Positions 5,857 through 10,517 of a DNA stretch of 10,517 bases are shown one piece after another. The notes beneath the pieces are model-generated. The model saw only the letters and a list, made by a program, of their open reading frames with translations, did not search any database and was not told the DNA's origin. Origin of the DNA: Thiomonas sp. (lineage in GTDB: Bacteria; Pseudomonadota; Gammaproteobacteria; Burkholderiales; Burkholderiaceae_C); the NCBI GenBank assembly GCA_028706735.1, contig JAQTVS010000072.1:1-10517 (forward strand), given 5' to 3'. Position 1 is the stretch's first letter. Each line of letters starts with the position of its first letter. Position numbers and translations under genes: made by a program.

Positions 5857-6606
5857 ATGATGAAACAACAAACCGCAATTTACGTCGATGGCCTGCACGT
5901 CAACTTCTCCGGATTCGCGGCCATCACGAACCTGACGATGGAGATTCGCTACGGCGAGGTCCGCGCCATCATTGGTCCGAATGGCGCCGGAAAGACGACC
6001 TTGCTTGACGTCATCACCGGAAAAACGCGGCCGACGAGTGGACAGGTCTTTCTCGACAAGACGATCGATCTTTCGCGGCATGACGAGGCTTCCATCTCCC
6101 GCTACGGCATCAGCAGGAAATTTCAGAAGCCCAGCATCTTCGACGCGCTGAGTATCGAGCAGAACCTCGAACTCGCCATACGCCGTGGGCGGGGCTATCT
6201 GGACATGCTGCGGTCGAAGCTGAGCGGCGACCAGCGCAGGCAGATCGTCGAAGTGACGGACTTGATCGGTCTTGCGGAGACCCCGAGCCAACCGGCCGGC
6301 ACGCTGTCCCACGGACAAAAGCAGTGGCTGGAAATCGGCATGATGCTGGTGGCCAATCCGCAGGTGCTTCTTCTCGACGAACCCGTGGCGGGCATGAGCG
6401 ACCACGAGACGCAACGCACTGCCGAACTCATCGCACGGCTGAAGTCGCCGGAACGTGCGGTAGTGGTAATCGAACACGACATGGATTTCGTCGGCCAGAT
6501 CGCCGACCTGGTCACCGTGCTGCACGAAGGCAGCGTTCTCAGCGAGGGCGAGATGAACAAGATCCGCAACGATCCCCGCGTCATTCAAGTGTATTTGGGG
6601 CGCTGA
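5857..6606 (+). CDS. urtD: Urea/amide ABC transporter ATP-binding protein UrtD
   Basis: Encodes 249 aa, a LivG/UrtD-class ATPase. Visible motifs: Walker A GPNGAGKT (40-47), Q-loop Gln90 in SRKFQKPSIF, signature LSHGQKQWLEIGMML (from 150; His replaces the usual second Gly-type residue, as is common in UrtD), Walker B VLLLDEP (170-176) and switch His207 in VIEHDMD. Two adjacent ATGs (5857, 5860) could serve as the start; a TTG just before them is ignored. No strong Shine-Dalgarno is seen in the 44-bp gap after urtC. It acts at the cytoplasmic face, hydrolysing ATP together with UrtE to drive uptake. Confidence 0.93.
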   Translation: MMKQQTAIYVDGLHVNFSGFAAITNLTMEIRYGEVRAIIGPNGAGKTTLLDVITGKTRPTSGQVFLDKTIDLSRHDEASISRYGISRKFQKPSIFDALSIEQNLELAIRRGRGYLDMLRSKLSGDQRRQIVEVTDLIGLAETPSQPAGTLSHGQKQWLEIGMMLVANPQVLLLDEPVAGMSDHETQRTAELIARLKSPERAVVVIEHDMDFVGQIADLVTVLHEGSVLSEGEMNKIRNDPRVIQVYLGR

Positions 6607-6608
6607 TC

Positions 6609-7307
6609 ATGACGCTGCACATGCGGGGAATCAACCAGTACTACGGCAGCAGCCACACGCTGCGCGACGTCTCAGTTTCCGTGGGAGAGGGCGCCTGTAC
6701 CGTGGTGCTTGGGCGCAATGGGGTCGGCAAGACGACGCTGCTGAAGTGCCTCATGGGCCTGCTGCCCATCCAGGGCGGCGAGATCATGCTCGGTGGCCGG
6801 CGGCTCTCCGATCTTCCAACGCACCAGCGCGTGGTGGCCGGTCTCGGCTATGTGCCGCAGGGGCGTGACATCTTTCCGGAACTTTCAGTCGAGGAGAACC
6901 TGAAGGTCGGTGCCTATGGCGGCGAAAAGAGTGCAAAGGCGCGCTTCGGGTTTTCGGACGTCTTCCAGATCTTTCCGGTCTTGAAGCAGATGAAAGGCCG
7001 GCTGGCAGGCAATCTCTCAGGCGGACAGCAACAGCAGTTGGCCATCGGACGGGCGCTGCTGACAAATCCGTCGATCCTGGTTCTCGACGAGCCGACCGAA
7101 GGCATCCAGCCCTCGATCGTCCAGGAAATCGAGGGAGTGATCAAGTCGCTCAAGGGCGAGCTTTCGATTCTGCTCGTCGAGCAATATTTCGATTTTGCGC
7201 AATCGGTCGCGGACGATTATGTCGTTTTGGTTCGCGGCCAAGTCGTCGCGTCTGGAAAGGGGGGCGACATGGACCAGGACAACGTACGAAGTCTGATTGT
7301 GGTCTGA
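6609..7307 (+). CDS. urtE: Urea/amide ABC transporter ATP-binding protein UrtE
   Basis: Encodes 232 aa, a LivF/UrtE-class ATPase of normal length. The ATG at 6609 follows the urtD stop by 2 nt, and GGGG at 6597-6600 inside urtD can act as its ribosome binding site, so the two are translationally coupled. Motifs: Walker A GRNGVGKT (35-42), Q-loop Gln84 in YVPQGRDIFP, signature LSGGQQQQLAIGRAL (136-150) and Walker B ILVLDEP (156-162). The switch position reads LLVEQYFDFA, with Gln192 in place of His, which is normal for LivF/UrtE proteins. A longer open frame starting at 6324 lies inside urtD and is not the gene. This is the last gene of the transporter set; 71 bp separate it from the hydrolase. 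Confidence 0.93.
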   Translation: MTLHMRGINQYYGSSHTLRDVSVSVGEGACTVVLGRNGVGKTTLLKCLMGLLPIQGGEIMLGGRRLSDLPTHQRVVAGLGYVPQGRDIFPELSVEENLKVGAYGGEKSAKARFGFSDVFQIFPVLKQMKGRLAGNLSGGQQQQLAIGRALLTNPSILVLDEPTEGIQPSIVQEIEGVIKSLKGELSILLVEQYFDFAQSVADDYVVLVRGQVVASGKGGDMDQDNVRSLIVV

Positions 7308-7336
7308 CCCTGTTCAATGTAGAAGTCGGTGTGGCA

Positions 7337-7356
7337 CTGTTTTAATCTGTTTTAGT
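7337..7356 (+). repeat. Tandem 10-bp direct repeat in the urtE-amidase gap
   Basis: CTGTTTTAAT is followed immediately by CTGTTTTAGT, matching at 9 of 10 positions with an exact one-helical-turn period. It lies in an AT-rich 71-bp gap within otherwise GC-rich DNA. It may be an mRNA processing or small-RNA site separating transporter and enzyme expression, or chance. No promoter or terminator is recognised in this gap. Confidence 0.35.
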
Positions 7357-7378
7357 TGATATTTAATTGGGAGTGAAA

Positions 7379-8371
7379 ATGAGTTGGCTCGACGATTCAA
7401 TCATGTATACACGCGGACTCGCAGGTGGAAAACTGGGGAAGACGCATGAGCTTACCGAGGCGAGGCAAGGAAAATTCCATTACACGATTGGTCCGTATTC
7501 GGACCCTGTCATGGAAATCAAGCCCGGAGATCGAGTTGTCGTTGAAACACGTGACGCATTCGAGGGGAAGATCAAGACGGAACAAGATCTGCCGAGTCAG
7601 AAATTACAGGTTCCTTTCCTGAACCCGCAGAACGGACCGATCATGATCGCCGGAGCCGAAAAGGGCGATGTCGTCGCCATCCACATCGAATCAATCAAGC
7701 CGCGCGGCGATAACCCGCGTGGAACATGCTGCCTGATTCCACGATTCGGCGCACTGACCGGTACGGAGTACACGGCGATGCTGAACGAACCCCTGCCGGA
7801 GATCACCCGCAAGATCGACCTCGACGAAGAGGGCGTTTATTGGAGCAAGCGCGTGATGCTTCCGTACCGGCCGCACATCGGTACGCTTAGCCTGTCTCCG
7901 GAAATCGATTCCATCAACTCGCTGACTCCAGATAATCATGGCGGAAATATGGATGTGCCCGATATGGGGCCCGGGAGCATTACCTATTTGCCTGTTCGTT
8001 CAGCCGGTGCGCGGCTATTCATCGGAGACGCACATGCTTGTCAAGGCGATGGTGAGGTCTGCGGAACCGCCGTCGAGTTTGCAAGCACGACGACCATCCA
8101 TGTCGAGTTGATCAAGAACTGGGATATCGCTTGGCCTCGCCTGGAGACCGACCAGTTGCTGATGGCGATCGGCAGCGCCAGACCGCTCGAGGATGCCACG
8201 CGTATCGCCTATTACGAATTGGTGCGCTGGATGGAAAACGAATATGGATTCGATCGCTGGGACGCTTACATGATGCTCAGTCAGTGCGGGCAGGTGCGTC
8301 TCGGTAATTTTGTCGATCCGAAATACACGGTGGGCGCCGCGATTCGGAAGATGTATCTGAAGAATATTTAA
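7379..8371 (+). CDS. Acetamidase/formamidase family amide hydrolase (FmdA/AmdA family)
   Basis: Encodes 330 aa from ATG 7379, with GGGAG (7369-7373) 5 nt upstream; the TTG at 7367 is rejected. Family enzymes hydrolyse formamide, acetamide or related short amides to ammonia and the acid in the cytoplasm. Visible family landmarks: MEIKPGDRVVVET (45-57), GPIMIAGAEKGDVVAIHI (86-103), PHIGTLSLSP (165-174), DNHGGNMDVPD (185-195), GDAHACQGDGEVCGTAVE (216-233, the most diagnostic block) and a C-terminal helix region before VDPKYTVGA. It is nearer the short acetamidase-type subfamily (about 300-330 aa) than the roughly 400-aa FmdA of Methylophilus. Its position after the AmiCR-linked transporter suggests it acts on the imported compound. 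The exact substrate cannot be read from the sequence, and no separate promoter is seen in front of it. Confidence 0.9.
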   Translation: MSWLDDSIMYTRGLAGGKLGKTHELTEARQGKFHYTIGPYSDPVMEIKPGDRVVVETRDAFEGKIKTEQDLPSQKLQVPFLNPQNGPIMIAGAEKGDVVAIHIESIKPRGDNPRGTCCLIPRFGALTGTEYTAMLNEPLPEITRKIDLDEEGVYWSKRVMLPYRPHIGTLSLSPEIDSINSLTPDNHGGNMDVPDMGPGSITYLPVRSAGARLFIGDAHACQGDGEVCGTAVEFASTTTIHVELIKNWDIAWPRLETDQLLMAIGSARPLEDATRIAYYELVRWMENEYGFDRWDAYMMLSQCGQVRLGNFVDPKYTVGAAIRKMYLKNI

Positions 8372-8395
8372 TCAAGCAGAAACAAGGGTTGAAAA

Positions 8396-9157
8396 ATGGA
8401 TCTGAATCTCAAGGGCCTGAAAGTCGTCGTGACCGGAGCGAGCAAGGGCATTGGCCGGTCGATCGCTGAGACATTCGCGCAAGAAGGGGCGAATGTCGCC
8501 ATTTGCGCGCGTGACCGCGACGGGATTGAACGGGCCGTTGCCGAGCTGAAGAAATATGGTGCCGACGTGCTCGGTGGCGTCGTCGATGTTTCGAGCCGAG
8601 ACACCTTGCAGGCCTGGGTCCGGGACGTCGCCGCACAGTGGGATGGCCTTGACATCGTCGTGGCGAATGTCAGTGCCCTCGCCATCGGACAGGATGAGCA
8701 ATCCTGGCGCAGCGAATTCGAGACCGACTTGATGGGAACGGTTCATCTGGTCGACGCTGCGATGCCGTTTCTCGAAAAAAGCAAGGCTGCGTCGATCGTG
8801 GCGATCTCCAGCGTGTCAGGTCGCGAAATTGATTTCGCAGCTGGGCCATATGGGACTTTCAAAGCGGCCATTGTTCATTATATTCAGGGCGTCGCTTTCC
8901 AGAATGCAGCCAAGGGTATTCGGGCGAATACGGTCTCACCCGGAAATATCTATTTTGAGGGCGGTGTGTGGGAGCACATCGAGAAAAATAATCCAGGCCT
9001 CTATGCCGAGGCGATGGCACTTAATCCGACCGGAAGAATGGGCCGCCCTGATGAAATTGGCCGGGCGGTGGCATTTATTTCCAGTCCTGTCGCCAGTTTT
9101 ATTAGCGGGACGAACTTGGTGGTTGACGGAGCTTTGACGCGAGGTGTGCAATTTTAG
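8396..9157 (+). CDS. Short-chain dehydrogenase/reductase (classical SDR)
   Basis: Encodes 253 aa from ATG 8396, with AAGGG (8384-8388) 7 nt upstream. It starts 24 bp after the amidase stop, so it is probably co-transcribed. Classical SDR features: cofactor motif TGASKGIG (13-20), an Asp-Val pair in GGVVDVSS (61-67), catalytic Ser139 in ISSVSG, Tyr152 and Lys156 in PYGTFK, and a C-terminal SGTNLVVDGALTRG. Ala-Arg-Asp after the second strand (CARD, 37-40) favours NADP(H). The usual NNAG structural motif reads ANVSA (90-94), a variant of some uncharacterised FabG-like proteins. Substrate is unknown; fatty-acid reduction is unlikely in this context, and oxidation or reduction of a carbonyl made from the amide or of its side chain is possible. 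Confidence 0.9.
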   Translation: MDLNLKGLKVVVTGASKGIGRSIAETFAQEGANVAICARDRDGIERAVAELKKYGADVLGGVVDVSSRDTLQAWVRDVAAQWDGLDIVVANVSALAIGQDEQSWRSEFETDLMGTVHLVDAAMPFLEKSKAASIVAISSVSGREIDFAAGPYGTFKAAIVHYIQGVAFQNAAKGIRANTVSPGNIYFEGGVWEHIEKNNPGLYAEAMALNPTGRMGRPDEIGRAVAFISSPVASFISGTNLVVDGALTRGVQF

Positions 9158-9164
9158 AGGCCGG

Positions 9165-9181
9165 CGCACCCATATGGGGCG
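9165..9181. promoter_or_regulatory. Candidate NtrC-type site upstream of the second transporter
   Basis: CGCACC-CATAT-GGGGCG matches 9 of the 10 core bases of GCACC-N5-GGTGC. It lies about 70 bp upstream of the sigma-54 candidate at 9250-9265, a typical activator distance. The same bases (9164-9182) can form a hairpin at the end of the SDR transcript, so it could instead be part of a termination structure. Confidence 0.42.
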
Positions 9182-9184
9182 CAT

Positions 9185-9202
9185 CCAGCAAGCTGGCTTT
9201 TT
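9185..9202 (+). terminator. Weak intrinsic terminator candidate after the SDR gene
   Basis: CCAG-CAAG-CTGG forms a 4-bp stem with a tetraloop, followed by CTTTTT, 28 bp after the SDR stop. A hairpin at 9164-9182 precedes it, and CGCACC (9165-9170) can also pair with GGTGCG (9206-9211) around it. The short stem makes this tentative, but the position fits the end of the urt-amidase-SDR unit. Confidence 0.38.
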
Positions 9203-9249
9203 AATGGTGCGTTTCGGGACTGAATTGACCTATTGATGGCTACTGAAAT

Positions 9250-9265
9250 TGGCATGGTTCATGCT
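9250..9265 (+). promoter_or_regulatory. Sigma-54 promoter candidate for the NitT/TauT transporter
   Basis: TGGCATGGTTCATGCT has the -24 GG (9251-9252) and -12 GC (9263-9264) at exactly the required 10-bp spacing. It differs from the consensus only by T for C in the first block and ATGC for TTGC in the second. The predicted start near 9276 gives a leader of about 113 nt before the ATG at 9389. With the NtrC-like site upstream, it implies a second nitrogen-regulated transcript. Confidence 0.62.
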
Positions 9266-9388
9266 TGTAGAATTTAACGAAAAGGGTGAATAGGAATTCT
9301 GGGATTGCGTCTGGAAAATTGTTGTTCACACGGATCGATCGACGTTCCTTTTTTATTTTGCGGCATTTATGGTTGGGCATTTAAAAAT

Positions 9389-10171
9389 ATGAATATGCAA
9401 ACGCCAAAACTTTCTTTGCGGAATGTGAGCAAGAGCTTTCAAAGCAAGGGCCGAGAAATAAATGTGCTCGATAAACTGAGCTTCGATGTTTACGATCGGG
9501 ACTTTGTAAGCATTATTGGGCCTAGCGGATGCGGCAAGACGACAATATTCAACATCATTGCGGGACTGATGAAGCCCGACGAGGGTGAGATTCGCATGGA
9601 TGGAGAGGTTGCGACTGGCTTGCGTGGCAAGGTGGGGTACATGCTGCAGAAAGATCTATTGTTGCCATGGCGAACCGTGCTGCAGAACGTTGTGCTTGGT
9701 TTGGAACTGAGAGGTACGCCCCTGAAGGAGTGCAAGGACATCGCGATGGAATACATCTATACCTATGGATTGGCAGGGTTCGAGCACGCTTACCCCAAGG
9801 CGCTGTCGGGCGGGATGAAGCAGCGGGTTGCGTTGATCAGGACCTTGATTTATGACCCCCAGGTCATTTTGTTGGACGAACCATTTTCTGCTCTCGACTA
9901 CCAGACGAGACTATATCTGGAGGGGGTGCTGGTAGAGGCGGTGGAGACATTCAATAAAACCGTCATTCTTGTTACTCACGACATTGACGAGGCTGTCGCT
10001 CTCTCAAAGCGTGTGGTCGTGCTTGGCGCGAGGCCGGCATCAGTTAAATCTGTTCATGAAATCGATATCGGCCAACGCACTCCTATCGAAGCGCGGAGTG
10101 ACCCTAATTTTTCCGGTTATTTCCATGCTCTCTGCGCCGAGCTGGAAATTCAGACGAAAGTCGGGAGCTGA
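9389..10171 (+). CDS. NitT/TauT-family ABC transporter ATP-binding protein
   Basis: Encodes 260 aa from ATG 9389 (an in-frame ATG follows at 9395), matching the roughly 255-260 aa of SsuB/TauB/NrtD proteins. The longer frame from TTG 9305 would add a Cys-rich, non-homologous stretch and is rejected. No strong Shine-Dalgarno is evident, so the start is moderately certain. Motifs: Walker A GPSGCGKT (44-51), Q-loop Gln87 followed by the family-typical LLPWRTVLQN, signature LSGGMKQRVAL (139-149), Walker B VILLDEP (159-165) followed by FSALD, and switch His197 in VTHDIDEA. The family imports nitrate, sulfonates, taurine, aliphatic nitrogen compounds or thiamine precursors. A possible Ntr-type promoter upstream favours a nitrogen-containing substrate. 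The substrate-binding protein is not in the window. Confidence 0.92.
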   Translation: MNMQTPKLSLRNVSKSFQSKGREINVLDKLSFDVYDRDFVSIIGPSGCGKTTIFNIIAGLMKPDEGEIRMDGEVATGLRGKVGYMLQKDLLLPWRTVLQNVVLGLELRGTPLKECKDIAMEYIYTYGLAGFEHAYPKALSGGMKQRVALIRTLIYDPQVILLDEPFSALDYQTRLYLEGVLVEAVETFNKTVILVTHDIDEAVALSKRVVVLGARPASVKSVHEIDIGQRTPIEARSDPNFSGYFHALCAELEIQTKVGS

Positions 10172-10173
10172 CG

Positions 10174-10517
10174 ATGGACGAAATCATGGGCAATAAAGTA
10201 CTGAATACTGAAAAAAAGAAGGATACGCCTTTTAAATTAAAACGTAAGCTCCCAATCAAGGCGTCAATTATCACGGCATTGGTGCAACTGAGTATCGTTG
10301 GAGGCGTTTTGGCTGTATGGCAATGGGGTGTTCAGGTTGGAATTATTTCTAATTTTTTAGTGGGATCTCCAGCAGGAATTTTCGAAAAGATGTGGCAAGT
10401 GATGCTGGATGGTTCTCTTTGGACGGACACCAAGGCGACCCTTCTCGAGGCGATTATTGGCTTCCTGATTGGCAGTCTCGTTGGGTCGGTTGTCGGCCTG
10501 TCATTGTGGTATTCACC
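10174..10517 (+). CDS. NitT/TauT-family ABC transporter permease, N-terminal part
   Basis: The first 114 codons are present and the frame is open to the right edge of the window. ATG 10174 is 2 nt after the ATPase stop, with GGGAG (10163-10167) 6 nt upstream, so the pair is translationally coupled; ATG 10186 is an alternative. A Lys-rich cytoplasmic N-terminus is followed by a hydrophobic helix (around residues 33-50), then LVGSPAGIFEKMW and DTKATLLEAIIGFLIGS, which are typical of SsuC/TauC permeases at the start of the transmembrane domain. It would dimerise in the inner membrane and dock with the preceding ATPase. Codon use is clearly more AT-rich than in the urt genes. The substrate cannot be deduced. 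Confidence 0.9.
   Translation, partial: MDEIMGNKVLNTEKKKDTPFKLKRKLPIKASIITALVQLSIVGGVLAVWQWGVQVGIISNFLVGSPAGIFEKMWQVMLDGSLWTDTKATLLEAIIGFLIGSLVGSVVGLSLWYS

Noticed and set aside
4562..5878. 438-codon minus-strand frame opposite urtC
   Set aside because: Rich in His, Asp, Gln and Arg without any domain motif; it is the mirror of membrane-protein codons in urtC.
7331..7350. Possible sigma-54 promoter TGGCACTGTTTTAATC before the amidase
   Set aside because: The TGGCAC half is present, but no GC occurs at the required 10-bp spacing, so the -12 element is missing.
9305..9388. N-terminal extension of the NitT/TauT ATPase from TTG 9305
   Set aside because: The extension is Cys- and aromatic-rich, unlike the family, and it overlaps the T-tract leader hairpin; ATG 9389 gives the normal length.
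1..10517. CRISPR array, tRNA, rRNA, transposase or insertion-sequence ends
   Set aside because: None seen: there are no regularly spaced repeats, no cloverleaf recognised by eye, and no transposase-like protein in any frame.

Overview
The window looks like chromosomal DNA of a GC-rich proteobacterium, most likely a betaproteobacterium. This is inferred from protein style, GC-rich third codon positions over roughly the first 7.3 kb, and NtrC/sigma-54 promoters; no rRNA or marker gene is present to prove it. The theme is nitrogen scavenging from urea or short-chain amides.

Layout. (1) At the left, on the minus strand, are amiC (128-1303) and the first 43 codons of amiR (1-131). They encode an amide-sensing receptor and its ANTAR-type RNA-binding antiterminator, with start and stop overlapping. 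(2) A 435-bp divergent regulatory region (1304-1738) holds a palindromic NtrC-type site (1371-1387), a near-perfect sigma-54 promoter (1543-1558), and a leader of about 170 nt. The leader contains two small hairpins with A1/G4 hexaloops (1622-1667), and the second overlaps the 5' arm of a strong intrinsic terminator (1661-1710). (3) On the plus strand, five genes for a complete HAAT-type urea/amide ABC transporter follow (urtABCDE-like, 1739-7307): a Tat-like exported binding protein, two permeases and two ATPases. (4) Next come an acetamidase/formamidase-family hydrolase (7379-8371) and a short-chain dehydrogenase/reductase (8396-9157). (5) A second intergenic region (9158-9388) carries another good sigma-54 promoter and an NtrC-like site. 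It precedes a NitT/TauT-type ABC transporter, of which the ATPase (9389-10171) is complete and the permease (10174-10517) runs off the window.

How it probably works (inference). Nitrogen limitation activates NtrC, which fires the sigma-54 promoter. Transcription then stops at the leader terminator unless an amide-type ligand makes AmiC release AmiR. AmiR binds the double hairpin, whose second stem competes with the terminator, and transcription reads into the transporter and hydrolase genes. This is a two-gate control like the known Klebsiella nasF logic (Ntr plus NasR), but with an amide sensor. Imported amide or urea would be hydrolysed by the amidase to ammonia plus acid. The natural ligand is unsettled: the binding protein lacks part of the motif I associate with urea-specific UrtA, and the SDR and second transporter suggest a further, unidentified nitrogen compound.

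From about 7308 onward codon use becomes visibly more AT-rich, so the right-hand genes may have a separate history.
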